Position numbers and translations under genes: made by a program | DNA from: Pedosphaera sp. | Lineage (GTDB): Bacteria; Verrucomicrobiota; Verrucomicrobiia; Limisphaerales; Pedosphaeraceae | Direction: 5' to 3' | Assembly (NCBI GenBank): GCA_028293325.1 | Contig: JAQGPA010000208.1 | Coordinates: 1-45,499, forward strand | Length of the DNA stretch: 45,499 nt | The notes under the pieces: model-generated | The model's input: the letters and a program-made list of their open reading frames with translations, nothing else | The model's database searches: none | What the model was told of the DNA's origin: nothing | Shown: one piece after another, positions 16,175 through 25,158 of the stretch | Position numbering within the stretch: position 1 is the stretch's first letter | How the letters are laid out: the number at the start of each line of letters is the position of its first letter

Positions 16175-19174
16175 ATGAGCACATTACCGCCAAAGATTTG
16201 CCCGCAATGCGGCACGTTCATTCCAATAAATGCGCCGGGCGGATTGTGTCCGCGTTGCGTGATGGCGCTGAATCTCAATACGGAAACAGTATTTGTTGAT
16301 GAACCGTCCGCGCCAGCCGTTCCACCACTGCCGTCGGAATTGGCGCCGCATTTTCCGCAATTGGAAATTCTCGAATGCCTGGGTCGTGGCGGCATGGGGG
16401 TGGTTTACAAGGCGCGCCAGCCGCAACTCGACCGGTTGGTGGCGTTGAAAATCCTCGCGCCCGAGCGGGTGAAGGATGCGCGGTTTGCCGAACGCTTTTT
16501 GCGGGAAGCGCAGGCGCTCGCCAAATTGAATCATCCCAACATCGTGACCATTCACGACTTTGGCCAGAGCGGCGGATATTTTTATTTGCTCATGGAATTC
16601 GTGGACGGGGTGAACCTCCGCGAACTGCTGCGCGCGGGGCGGATGTCGTCCAAGGAGGCGCTGGCCATCGTGCCGGCGATTTGCGAGGCGCTGCAATTCG
16701 CGCACGATCGCGGCATTGTGCATCGTGACATCAAGCCCGAGAACATCCTGCTCGACAAGGAAGGGAAGGTGAAAATTGCCGACTTCGGCATCGCGCGGAT
16801 CATGGGCAGCACGGTGGCGGGTGAAACGTCGGCGAAGGCTGCCGCCGCCCCGGTGGCAGGATTAACCGCCGAGAGCGTGCTGGGGACGCCGAAATATATG
16901 TCGCCCGAGCAGGCGGAAAAACCGGGGGAAGTGGATCATCGGGCGGACATTTATTCGTTGGGTGTGGTTTTTTACGAAATGTTGACCGGCGAACTGCCCG
17001 GCCAGCAACTTCAGCCGCCGTCGCGGAAGGTTCACATTGACGTGCGCCTGGACGAAGTGGTGCTACGCGCATTGGAAAAGAAACCGGAGCTTCGCTTTCA
17101 GCAAGCCAGCGCGCTCAGGACACAATTGGAGACGATTTCGGCGGAGATGGCCAAAACTCCACTACGAAGTTCAGAAACCAAATCACCAGCGCGCCGATCA
17201 CGGATTCAAACAGGGGCATTGATTGCCCTGGATATTATCGTTGCGGGATTGCTGGCATTAGCCGGCTGGGCAGTCAAAGGGATGGGCATATTTTTTAACG
17301 CGCTGTATTTCTTTGTTTTGTTGATGGGACCGATTCGCATTGTGCTGATATCCTGGCAGATCTTCAGCGGATCATTGGAGCATCGCCTTTGGCGAAAGCC
17401 GTTCGCGCGCGAACTTCGCGGACAGCGATGGCAGGTATTGAATGGCTGGATATTCTGGCTGCTCGCGGGGTTGATCCTGGAAATGTGCATTGTTCCCGCC
17501 CAATTCAAGGCGGCAGATTACTCAGTCATGCGCGCCCTGGCTTGGGGAAGTGTCGGGCTTTTAATGTTGCTGGAGCTCTTGCCGGGCAAACGAATTCGCA
17601 TGGCAACGAACCTGGTTTTTGCGGCAGGCTCGGTTTTCATGGCCACCCAGATGGCACGTATTTATTGGCCGGTGCCGAAATCGGAGGGTGTGATTTTGTC
17701 AGCGCCCGTCCGGGGCGAATGGCTGGTACTCCACGGCGGGCGCAGCAGCCTGATCAATGGCCATTACGATTTCACCAGTCAGCGGGATGCGCTCGACATC
17801 GAGCGATTGGTGAACGGACACGAGCGGACGGGAAGCGCGAAGCAACTTGAATCCTATCCGTCGTGGGGCGAAACACTCCTTGCGCCGGCGGACGGGAAGA
17901 TCACGGAAGTGATCAGTAATCTGGAGGATAATGTGATCGGCGGAAGTGATGTGGAAAATCCGGCCGGCAATCACATTGTAATGGATATCGGCAATGGCCG
18001 CTTTGTGGTGATGGCGCACCTGCAACAAGGCAGTTTATTGGTAGTTGACGGTGATGTCGTGCATACGGGACAGCCGCTGGCCAAATGCGGTAATTCCGGC
18101 AACACCAGCCATCCCCACCTGCACATCCAGGCGCAGAATCAGCCCCGGTTTCAGTATGACGACGTGACAACGTATCCGATTCTTTTTCGCGACGCGACCG
18201 GGGTGCGAGCCAAACGAGCCATTTTGGACGCGCCTTTCTTTGTGCGGCGCAACGACCGGATCATCAGCGAAGCATTGCCCGGAAGAGTAGGTGTGGATGG
18301 TCCGGTAATGAGCCAACCGGCGGAGGCGAAGATTTCGACAACCGGTGAAGGCCAGTATCCCGGCCAAAAAAGTGCAATTTCTCCCGCCACAATTGCCGAA
18401 CCGCCGCAGTTGCGATTCCTTGCCTGGCAGGACGAATGGCAGACCAACCACCCGGGTGCCGCGCGGCATTCGGATGGCTCAACGGTCACAAATGAGTTGG
18501 AATTGCGCGCGCTCCGCGTGGTTACTCCCAGCGGCATGGACGTGAGCAGGGACGTGGACCTGGCGAAGCGAAATCTGCGCTTTCTCCACTTATGGTTTTC
18601 ACACCCACTATTTGAAGGGCAATTCTTCAGGGAAATCACCTTGTTGGATGACCAGGGCGGGATCGTTCCGGCGGGCGCCTATGGTTGGATGCATGGTGGA
18701 GCCCAAAAGGCCTCCGCGCAAAACGGAAATCTTGGCTGGATCACCTACACCTTGAGTCCCGGCAAAGACACGAATATTCCGGCGCACGTGACAGTGCGGC
18801 TGCGCTACACAGTCGGCCCGCTGGAAAGAACACAGGAGGTTGAAGTCCAGTCGGGCACACGAAATTCGATCGGGCTTGAAGGGAGCAGCCTGCTCAATGG
18901 CCTCGGCCAGGATGCGGACGGCAAGGCCTTTGTCGCCATTGCTGTGGACACAGAAAAAATGAAGACAAGGCGGTTTGGTGTCATTGCAGTGACCAAAGAG
19001 GGGCGCGAGCTTGAGTCATCGGGCGGCGAAACCGGCGGCAGCGGCGTCGGTTCGGGCGTGAGCGTGGCAAATTTTATATTCGACACGCCACTTTCGAATA
19101 TAAAAACTTTCCGCATTGGCACGCAGCCCATTCGCATGGTGGAATGGAAGAATGTAGTGCTGCCCGGAAATTAG
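16175..19174 (+). CDS. Membrane Ser/Thr kinase fused to an M23 peptidase-like domain
   Basis: A 999-aa multidomain protein. Residues 9-28 form a short zinc-ribbon-like motif (CPQC...CPRC). Residues 65-330 are a complete Hanks-type kinase: glycine loop GRGGMGVVYK (70-79), VALK lysine (92), HRDIKPEN (183-190), DFG (203-205) and GTPKYMSPEQ. About five hydrophobic helices follow (about 350-505). The outer part starts at about 510 and contains an M23/LytM-like fold: HYDFTSQRDALDI (530-542), APADGKI, NHIVMDIGNGRFVVMAHLQ, and HPHLHIQ (646-652). The usual HxxxD zinc motif is replaced by RDALD, with His530 seven residues earlier, so catalysis is uncertain. The last 250 residues are unrecognised. This could couple a wall or envelope-sensing domain to cytoplasmic phosphorylation and to the adjacent sigma factor (inference). 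Confidence 0.88.
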   Translation: MSTLPPKICPQCGTFIPINAPGGLCPRCVMALNLNTETVFVDEPSAPAVPPLPSELAPHFPQLEILECLGRGGMGVVYKARQPQLDRLVALKILAPERVKDARFAERFLREAQALAKLNHPNIVTIHDFGQSGGYFYLLMEFVDGVNLRELLRAGRMSSKEALAIVPAICEALQFAHDRGIVHRDIKPENILLDKEGKVKIADFGIARIMGSTVAGETSAKAAAAPVAGLTAESVLGTPKYMSPEQAEKPGEVDHRADIYSLGVVFYEMLTGELPGQQLQPPSRKVHIDVRLDEVVLRALEKKPELRFQQASALRTQLETISAEMAKTPLRSSETKSPARRSRIQTGALIALDIIVAGLLALAGWAVKGMGIFFNALYFFVLLMGPIRIVLISWQIFSGSLEHRLWRKPFARELRGQRWQVLNGWIFWLLAGLILEMCIVPAQFKAADYSVMRALAWGSVGLLMLLELLPGKRIRMATNLVFAAGSVFMATQMARIYWPVPKSEGVILSAPVRGEWLVLHGGRSSLINGHYDFTSQRDALDIERLVNGHERTGSAKQLESYPSWGETLLAPADGKITEVISNLEDNVIGGSDVENPAGNHIVMDIGNGRFVVMAHLQQGSLLVVDGDVVHTGQPLAKCGNSGNTSHPHLHIQAQNQPRFQYDDVTTYPILFRDATGVRAKRAILDAPFFVRRNDRIISEALPGRVGVDGPVMSQPAEAKISTTGEGQYPGQKSAISPATIAEPPQLRFLAWQDEWQTNHPGAARHSDGSTVTNELELRALRVVTPSGMDVSRDVDLAKRNLRFLHLWFSHPLFEGQFFREITLLDDQGGIVPAGAYGWMHGGAQKASAQNGNLGWITYTLSPGKDTNIPAHVTVRLRYTVGPLERTQEVEVQSGTRNSIGLEGSSLLNGLGQDADGKAFVAIAVDTEKMKTRRFGVIAVTKEGRELESSGGETGGSGVGSGVSVANFIFDTPLSNIKTFRIGTQPIRMVEWKNVVLPGN

Positions 19175-19235
19175 AGCGGATTGGGCGGTGGAGAAAGATT
19201 AAAAGGAGGACAATAAAGCCATCGGGGAAACCACT

Positions 19236-19252
19236 ATGGGGTTAAACCCCAT
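19236..19252. repeat. GGGGTTAAACCCC palindrome
   Basis: A 17-nt perfect inverted repeat (8-bp arms ATGGGGTT/AACCCCAT around one A) between the kinase gene and the first glycosyltransferase. Similar but less perfect ATRGGG...ACCCC elements occur at 24003-24018, 25182-25196 and 41939-41955. No T-run follows, so this is more a dispersed repeat than a terminator. Confidence 0.5.
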
Positions 19253-19294
19253 GGTTGCGGAAAGGAGAACGAATAGACTGAGCGTCAACATGGG

Positions 19295-20356
19295 TTGCTT
19301 AATCGCAGCCTGACCGAAGGAGCCTCGGTTCATGGGAAAAGAGGTGTTCTGCGGTCTGATGAAAACGTGGCCCAACCCCATAAAACCGATAGTCAGAAGC
19401 CTGCGGAGTGTCCGCAGAAGTCCGTTCCCCAGAAATTTCCGTGCGCCGAACCCCTACGCGAAATTCTCCGCGAAGCGCCTTTTCTCCCGACGATCCGAGC
19501 CGCCGTTGAAGCGGGGGGCAAGGTCAAAGCGGCCGCAACGCCCGAGGTGGAAATTGTCATCCCAGTCTTTAATCAGTTGGACTACACACGAAACTGCCTG
19601 GCAAGCCTGCGCCAAAGCGCAGGCTTGCGGGCCCGGGTGGTGGTCATTGACAATGGTTCAACGGATGGAACGGCGGAGTATCTGGCGGGCTGTGCGGACG
19701 TCACAGTGATCAGGAACCTGGAGAATCGCGGTTGCGCGGTGGCGTGGAACCAGGGAGTGAAGGCGACCACCGCAGAATGGGTGGTGGTGTTGAACAACGA
19801 TGTGCTGGTGACGAAGGGCTGGCTGAAGGGATTGCTGGGGTCGGCGGTAACGGCGGATTTGGATGTGGTCACGCCAGCGATGCGCGAAGGCTTGCTCAAC
19901 TACGAACTGGAGCCGTACGCGCAGGAGTTTGTCCGGGCGGCGGGCGGGGCGATCCGGCTGGGCGTGGCCGATGGCGTTTGTTTCATGGTGCGCCGGCGGG
20001 TGTTTGAGAAGATCGGGCTGTTCGACGAGAATTTTCGCATTGGCGTATTTGAAGACACGGATTTTTTTGAGCGGGCCCGGCAGGCTGGGTTCAAGCTGGG
20101 GAGCACGGGGCGCTCGTTCATTCATCATTTTGGATCGGTCACACAAAAGGCCATCCGGCTTAAAAATAGTTGCGGGGAGTATGAGCAGGAGAACCGGATT
20201 TATTTCCGCAAAAAATGGCGGCTGAGCCAGATCCAGCGCTGGGTGAGCCGATTCAAACGCAAGACCCGGGCGGTGCTGTGGAGTTTAAGGGAACGCCGGC
20301 AATTTGGCCACACGCTACGCGAGCGTTGGCGTCGCGACCGGCTGGTTTATTACTGA
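19295..20356 (+). CDS. Family 2 glycosyltransferase (rhamnosyltransferase-like)
   Basis: A GT-A fold glycosyltransferase. The domain begins at VEIVIPVFNQLDYTRNCLASL (about residue 84). It continues with VVIDNGSTDGTAEYL, the nucleotide-sugar site VVVLNNDVLVTKGWL (NND in place of DxD) and VCFMVRRRVFEKIGLFDENF...FEDTDFFERARQAGF, the acceptor-side motif of the WcaA/rhamnosyltransferase-like group. The start is uncertain: 19295 is a TTG, a GTG at 19367 is in frame, and the first 80 residues are poorly structured and Pro/Lys/Arg-rich. It is the first gene of the glycan cluster, and its end is 8 bp before the probable start of the next gene. Confidence 0.8.
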   Translation: MLNRSLTEGASVHGKRGVLRSDENVAQPHKTDSQKPAECPQKSVPQKFPCAEPLREILREAPFLPTIRAAVEAGGKVKAAATPEVEIVIPVFNQLDYTRNCLASLRQSAGLRARVVVIDNGSTDGTAEYLAGCADVTVIRNLENRGCAVAWNQGVKATTAEWVVVLNNDVLVTKGWLKGLLGSAVTADLDVVTPAMREGLLNYELEPYAQEFVRAAGGAIRLGVADGVCFMVRRRVFEKIGLFDENFRIGVFEDTDFFERARQAGFKLGSTGRSFIHHFGSVTQKAIRLKNSCGEYEQENRIYFRKKWRLSQIQRWVSRFKRKTRAVLWSLRERRQFGHTLRERWRRDRLVYY

Positions 20357-20364
20357 GGAACCTG

Positions 20365-21432
20365 GTGAAGCACGAGGCGTGCCCGACCCATCCATCATTT
20401 CTGATCGTTTGTCTGCGGTACATCGGCGATGTGCTGCTTTCGACGCCGCTGGCGCTTTCCATCAAGACCCACCTGCCACGGGCGCAGGTGGATTATCTGG
20501 TTTTCAAAGGAACGGAAGGGGTGCTGGAAAAAAACCCCCACGTGCGCTGGGTGCACACGCTCAAGCCGGGTGCGAGCGGCGTGGCAACCTTGCTCAAGCT
20601 TTGGCGCAGTTATGATTATGCCATCGGCACGAACTGGTCGGATCGCACGGCGATTTTCTGTTATGCCACCGGGCGTCGTGCCCACGGATTTGTGGCTCCG
20701 CAACAGGAGTGGTGGAAGCGCTGGCTGATGAAAGAGCGGTGCGTGCTCAATGGCCGGATGCACATGGTGCCGCTGATGCTGACCCAGTTGGAGCCACTGA
20801 AAATACCGGCCATTCCGCGCGTGGTGGTGGGATATGATGAGGAGGACGAGAATTTTGCGCGCGAACACCTGGGCGGAAAACCCTATGTGCTGCTGCATCC
20901 CTACACGCGCAAGGCGAACAAATATTGGCCGGCGGCAGCCTGGGCAGAGCTGGCGGGCAGGATCCAAGCGGAAACCTCCGTTCGGGCGGTGTTCACGCGG
21001 TCGGGCGTTGAGTCAGACGAGGCGCAGTGGCAGCAGATTCAGCTGGCAGCGGGCGGTGGAGTGGAGACGTTTCCACGAGCGTTCACGCTGCCACAATTGG
21101 CGGCAGCGATTCGAGACAGCCGGGGTTTTGTCGGTGTTGATACGGCGGCCACACATATGGCGGCGGCGTTGGATGTGCCCACGGTTGCCATTTATGGTCC
21201 CACACCGGCGGACGCATGGGGACCGTGGCCCAATGACTGGCCCACCGCCAGTCCGTTCAAGGCCGCGGGCGACGTCCAGGTACGCGGACGAATCACTTTG
21301 TTGCAACAGTCCTGGCCTTGTGTGCCGTGCAATCGGGGCAATTGTTGTATCAGCACCCGCCGAAAAGTGGAGTGTCTGGAAGACATGACACCGGAAAGAG
21401 TTTTTGAGGCGATTAAACCCGCCTGTGCCTGA
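20365..21432 (+). CDS. Family 9 glycosyltransferase (heptosyltransferase-like)
   Basis: A 355-aa GT-B enzyme of the ADP-heptose:LPS heptosyltransferase family. Typical features are the start FLIVCLRYIGDVLLSTPLALSIK, VDYLVFKGTEGVLEKNPHV, the central PYVLLHPYTRKANKYWPAAAWAEL (nucleotide-sugar site), and GFVGVDTAATHMAAALDVPTVAIYGPT near the C-terminus. A cysteine-rich tail (CVPCNRGNCC) is common in this family. The GTG at 20365 is chosen: GAGG lies 8 bases upstream, and the longer frame overlaps the previous gene. It probably adds a heptose or similar sugar to the LPS core. Confidence 0.85.
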   Translation: MKHEACPTHPSFLIVCLRYIGDVLLSTPLALSIKTHLPRAQVDYLVFKGTEGVLEKNPHVRWVHTLKPGASGVATLLKLWRSYDYAIGTNWSDRTAIFCYATGRRAHGFVAPQQEWWKRWLMKERCVLNGRMHMVPLMLTQLEPLKIPAIPRVVVGYDEEDENFAREHLGGKPYVLLHPYTRKANKYWPAAAWAELAGRIQAETSVRAVFTRSGVESDEAQWQQIQLAAGGGVETFPRAFTLPQLAAAIRDSRGFVGVDTAATHMAAALDVPTVAIYGPTPADAWGPWPNDWPTASPFKAAGDVQVRGRITLLQQSWPCVPCNRGNCCISTRRKVECLEDMTPERVFEAIKPACA

Positions 21433-21444
21433 GCGTCGCCATAT

Positions 21445-22476
21445 ATGCCATCCACCATCCAATCCCTTGTTGAACCGTCCGCGGCGGCCGGAGATTTTCC
21501 CGGGCAGGACACATCCGTGGCGTTGTCTTCGCCACGGGTCAGCGTGTTAATCCCGACTTATAATTATGCGCGCTATCTGCCGGAGGCCATTGAATCGGTG
21601 TTGGACCAGGATTTTCAGGATTATGAGATATTGATTGTGGATGATTGTTCGCCGGATGAAAGCGAGGCGGTGATCCGGCGTTATGCGGCGCGGGACAGCC
21701 GCATCCGCTGCCACTTTAACCGGCCCAATTTGGGCATGGTGGCCAACTGGAATTATTGCCTGTCGCAAGCCCGGGGCGAATACATCAAGTTTCTCTTTGG
21801 CGACGACAAGCTGGCGGACCGGCGGGCGCTGACGAAAATGGTGCGGATGCTGGATGAAAACCCCTCGGCGGTGCTGGCGGTGACGGCGCGCAACATCATT
21901 GATGAGAATTCCAGGATTTTGGAGATAAGCGACAAGCTGGGCGCCAATGGCGTCCAGCGTGGTTTGGAGGTGATCATCCGCTGTCTGGAGCGGAACGCCA
22001 ACATCATCGGCGAGCCGTCGGTGGTGATGCTGCGCCGGCAGGCGGCGTCGCGCGGTTTCAACCGGCAATTTCGCCAACTCACGGATTTGGAGATGTGGTT
22101 TCATTTATTGGAAGACGGGGACGTGGTCTATACCAACGAACCCTTGTGCGCATTTCGGCGGCATGCGACCCAACAAACCGAAGTAAACCGGGCCAGCCAG
22201 ATTGGGGAACGGGAATATCTGACGTTGCTGGCGGAATATTATGCCCGGCCATGGTTACGAAATCAGAAGCGGCGCAAAATGCTTTTCAGGCAGCTCTATT
22301 GGCTGCGGGCCAAACAGGCTTTTGGCGAGGATTCTCTGGAGTTGGAGGAGCGGATGATGAAGTCTCTGGGCGCGGGCTGGTATGCGTGGCTCTGGTTTTG
22401 CCGCAAGGCGACCCGTCCCTTCTCCAATTCCAAACGGTTTTATCTGAAGCACGTGCTGGGACGTCCGGTCAAGTGA
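21445..22476 (+). CDS. Family 2 glycosyltransferase
   Basis: A 343-aa GT-A enzyme. It shows VSVLIPTYNYARYLPEAIESVLDQDFQDYEILIVDDCSPDES (residues 31-72), then NLGMVANWNYCLSQARGEYIKFLFGDDKLADRR, with GDD taking the DxD position. It also has EPSVVMLRRQAASRGFNRQF and a cluster of aromatic residues around LTDLEMWFHLLEDGDVVY. The C-terminal 80 residues are basic and helical, with no membrane segment. It is 12 bp downstream of the GT9 gene, so the three genes from 19295 form one operon. It converges with the next gene, leaving only 19 bp. Confidence 0.85.
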   Translation: MPSTIQSLVEPSAAAGDFPGQDTSVALSSPRVSVLIPTYNYARYLPEAIESVLDQDFQDYEILIVDDCSPDESEAVIRRYAARDSRIRCHFNRPNLGMVANWNYCLSQARGEYIKFLFGDDKLADRRALTKMVRMLDENPSAVLAVTARNIIDENSRILEISDKLGANGVQRGLEVIIRCLERNANIIGEPSVVMLRRQAASRGFNRQFRQLTDLEMWFHLLEDGDVVYTNEPLCAFRRHATQQTEVNRASQIGEREYLTLLAEYYARPWLRNQKRRKMLFRQLYWLRAKQAFGEDSLELEERMMKSLGAGWYAWLWFCRKATRPFSNSKRFYLKHVLGRPVK

Positions 22477-22495
22477 GTCGTGTCCGCGCCGGTCT

Positions 22496-23962
22496 TCAGG
22501 ATAACGCGGGGTGAACGATTTCGGGACGGGGAATTTTCGGATTCGGCGCAGCGACAAGTTTCTGGTGGGGTTTGAAATTCCGGTCCAGATACCAGCCAAC
22601 GGTTCCGTTCAGCAGCGCTGTGCGGCGCGCGACGTGTCCCAATTCCCAAAGCAGCGAGGGCCGGGCAAATCCCCGGCGGACGGCGGTTTCAACTTCGTTG
22701 AGCGTAATGTACCCGGTGTCCACGGCTTCGCGCAGATGTTCCAGCCAGAGTTGACCGTTGCGATTGGCGCGGCTGACCCACGGTTGCGTCATCATGTCGG
22801 TGTAATGAATGAGCCCGGTGCGTTCGGGAACATATTCCTCCAACGAATTCCACTCAGGCGGAATTGCGTCCTGCACATGGGCGGCGGGCTCAATGCATAA
22901 TTCCTTCATCAGCTGTTCGTAGTCGTAACGGCTATCGTTGAGGCCACGCACAATCCCGGGCAAGTCCCATTGGAGCTTGCCGCAATTGAGCAACAGCACG
23001 CTGAATTGCCTCGGCCGGCGTGGATCCGACGTGGCTGCGTGCAGCACCGTGGCCTCGCCGAAAGGCAGGTTCCAAAGCTCCCGGAAATCCCGCAACACGA
23101 GCATGTCGGCGTCCAGGTAAACCGCTCGTCCGCGGTAACCCGCGAGCGCAGGAATGGCAAACCGGTTAAAGGAAAAGCCGGTACGCGGCCGGTTGTGAGG
23201 GTCGTTAATGGGCGGAACTTTGACGCATTCCATGTGATCGAAGCTCAGCGGCTGCGGGCAGTGTTTGCGGATGGAATATTCCAATACCCTGGCGCCGAGC
23301 TTTTGCGACTCATCGGTCCCAATAAAAATTCGGACGGGGGTTTCATTGATCAAAGGCGCATAATCGATCCAATAACGCCGGATCGTTCGCTGGATACCAT
23401 CGAACTGCAAATCGAATTTACTGTGACCGTTGGCCAGGCGCGTGCGTTCGTCGAGATCCTGGAAATGTGAGGCATAGGCGACGCCGCCATCCATTCCCAA
23501 TGTGCGGATGGAGCGCGCGCCGAGTTGGGCGAGAAGGTTTACAACGACTTCCCCGTTGAAAAAACCGGTGGGAACGATGGGGGAGTCCGGCTCGGTGTTG
23601 CCCGAGGAGAGATTATACCAGACCAGGCGTCCTTCCCGGCTCATGCGTTCGAGCACCGGCAACTGGGTGAAGAAACTCTCCAGCGGCTGTTCGCTCGGCT
23701 GATGTTTAACATGCGGATGACGCGGCATGAGCAGATAATGCGCGTTGCCGTAGATCGACTCGGCGCAATCGGCCACCACATCCAGATCAATAATGCTGGC
23801 GACTTCCACCAGCATTTCGCGCACAACATGGTTCAACGAGACTTTCCGGAACTGGCCCAGATCAAACTCGTCGCGCCGCTCAAAGGAAGGGCCCTTGCCC
23901 AACAGCAGCCAGGTGCCGTTCGCGCCGTTGATTTCCGACCACCAGCGGGTTAGTTCTTTCAT
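22496..23962 (-). CDS. Fusion of a DUF115-like domain and a GT8 glycosyltransferase
   Basis: A 488-aa two-domain protein. Residues 1-205 form a Rossmann-like domain with LLLGKGPSFERRDEFDL (19-35), a VSLNHVV stretch (41-47), ADCAESIYGNAHYLLMP and LGARSIRTLGMDGGVAY. This is reminiscent of DUF115/MAF-type proteins and of the bacterial sialyltransferase-like GPS motif. From VRIFIGTDESQKLGARVLEYSI (210-231) it is a GT8-type glycosyltransferase with the metal motif YLDADMLVL (282-290) and a later GLIHYTDMMTQPW. GT8 enzymes include LPS glucosyl- and galactosyltransferases. The first domain may be a second transferase or an acceptor-binding part (inference). It is first in its minus-strand order and ends 19 bp from the convergent gene. 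Confidence 0.75.
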   Translation of the reverse strand: MKELTRWWSEINGANGTWLLLGKGPSFERRDEFDLGQFRKVSLNHVVREMLVEVASIIDLDVVADCAESIYGNAHYLLMPRHPHVKHQPSEQPLESFFTQLPVLERMSREGRLVWYNLSSGNTEPDSPIVPTGFFNGEVVVNLLAQLGARSIRTLGMDGGVAYASHFQDLDERTRLANGHSKFDLQFDGIQRTIRRYWIDYAPLINETPVRIFIGTDESQKLGARVLEYSIRKHCPQPLSFDHMECVKVPPINDPHNRPRTGFSFNRFAIPALAGYRGRAVYLDADMLVLRDFRELWNLPFGEATVLHAATSDPRRPRQFSVLLLNCGKLQWDLPGIVRGLNDSRYDYEQLMKELCIEPAAHVQDAIPPEWNSLEEYVPERTGLIHYTDMMTQPWVSRANRNGQLWLEHLREAVDTGYITLNEVETAVRRGFARPSLLWELGHVARRTALLNGTVGWYLDRNFKPHQKLVAAPNPKIPRPEIVHPALS

Positions 23963-24002
23963 GAAGTCTCGCCTTTTTTATGCACTGGGTTGCGGCACGG
24001 CT

Positions 24003-24018
24003 ATAGGGTTTACACCCC
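24003..24018. repeat. ATAGGGTTTACACCCC element
   Basis: A short element similar in layout to the palindrome at 19236 (ATRGGG, AT-rich centre, ACCCC). It lies in the 74-bp gap between the sulfotransferase gene and the GT8 fusion gene. Confidence 0.3.
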
Positions 24019-24036
24019 ACAGTCTAAAACGGCGCG

Positions 24037-25158
24037 TCAGGGCTCATCATCCGCCACCAGCGAAAAAGGAGGGTCTTGGCGTTGCTGGGGCAAATTAAAA
24101 TCCAGCCAGGGAACCGGTCCGCCGAGGAGTTGGTGCAGGCGCGTGATGTCGTCCTGATAAAAGCAGACGAGCAACCGGCGGATTTCCGGCGGCATTTTTC
24201 CGCCCGCCGGGTCGGGCCGCGTATTCCAAACCTTAAACCAAAAATGAAAACGTCGGCGCAGCAATTTTTGCTGATGCGCCGAAAAACAGCCCAGGAACAA
24301 GTTGAACCAACGGTTGCCGGAGACATCCTCGGCATTGAACGGGACGCGTCGCGCAGTGCCGCCCACGTGATAATGTTTGCCGAGGTTGGGCGGCTCGAAA
24401 GTCTCTTCAATGCCCAGAAAGCGCAGAATCCGCCGGATCACATAGCGGGGTTGCGCGGCGAGGTCTTCGGTGAACAAGACCAGCAATTGATTTCGGGAAA
24501 AGCGCTCGAGATAGTTTCCCAGGATACGGCTATATTCGCCCATGACCAGATAGCCTTGCTGTTCGATGCCGACCGGCAGCAACCGATCGCGCGCCAGCGA
24601 TGCCGGCTGCAATTGATCAATGACACTTTCGGCGAAGCTCCGTTTTTCCAAGCCACGCTTCACTGCCATGCGATAATGTGAAAAGGCGCGGTCCACCGGA
24701 TTGCGCAGCAACGCAATTAATTTGGTGGCCGGCATGGCCTGATGAAGCCGCTGTGGCACGCGCTGGTCGGCCATGTAACTGGGAGTGGCCTTGGCCCACA
24801 GTTTGCCCTCCGGTGCGCCGCCAAAAAACTCCTGGCAATACCATTCCCAACCGCGCAGATAGGCGGCATCGAGATTAAAAAATGGGGCTTCCTTTTCCGG
24901 CAGCAGATAAATCGAAGGATGCCATTGGAGATAGCGATAGAGGGAGGTGGTGCCAGACTTTTGGGCGCCGATGATGACAAAATCCAAGGGGCGCACCTTT
25001 TGGTTCCCCTCCCGGGTGGCAGACGCACGTCGAGGCAGGTCAGGTGTCGGTGCAAGGCTGCCGCGTTGTGAGTCTGAAGCGGTGGCGGAGGAGCGTTTCC
25101 GCAAAGGGAACCATTTTTTTCTGCTCGAAGTGCACGACTCAAACATCGCCCTATTCAT
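24037..25158 (-). CDS. Sulfotransferase (heparan-sulfate-type, PAPS dependent)
   Basis: A 373-aa PAPS-dependent sulfotransferase. The 5'-phosphosulfate loop is GAQKSGTTSLYRYL (64-77), followed by HPSIYLLPEKEAPFF, the usual acceptor-side stretch. The 3'-phosphate region is KLIALLRNPVDRAFSHYRMAV with Arg and Ser in the expected places. Later, YSRILGNYLERFSRNQLLVLFTEDL matches the heparan N-/O-sulfotransferase group. The first 55 residues are basic and unconserved; there is no signal peptide, so it probably acts in the cytoplasm on a lipid-linked or nucleotide-activated glycan. The start overlaps the stop of the upstream gene as TAATG, which shows translational coupling. It implies sulfated sugars on this cell's surface. 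Confidence 0.85.
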   Translation of the reverse strand: MNRAMFESCTSSRKKWFPLRKRSSATASDSQRGSLAPTPDLPRRASATREGNQKVRPLDFVIIGAQKSGTTSLYRYLQWHPSIYLLPEKEAPFFNLDAAYLRGWEWYCQEFFGGAPEGKLWAKATPSYMADQRVPQRLHQAMPATKLIALLRNPVDRAFSHYRMAVKRGLEKRSFAESVIDQLQPASLARDRLLPVGIEQQGYLVMGEYSRILGNYLERFSRNQLLVLFTEDLAAQPRYVIRRILRFLGIEETFEPPNLGKHYHVGGTARRVPFNAEDVSGNRWFNLFLGCFSAHQQKLLRRRFHFWFKVWNTRPDPAGGKMPPEIRRLLVCFYQDDITRLHQLLGGPVPWLDFNLPQQRQDPPFSLVADDEP

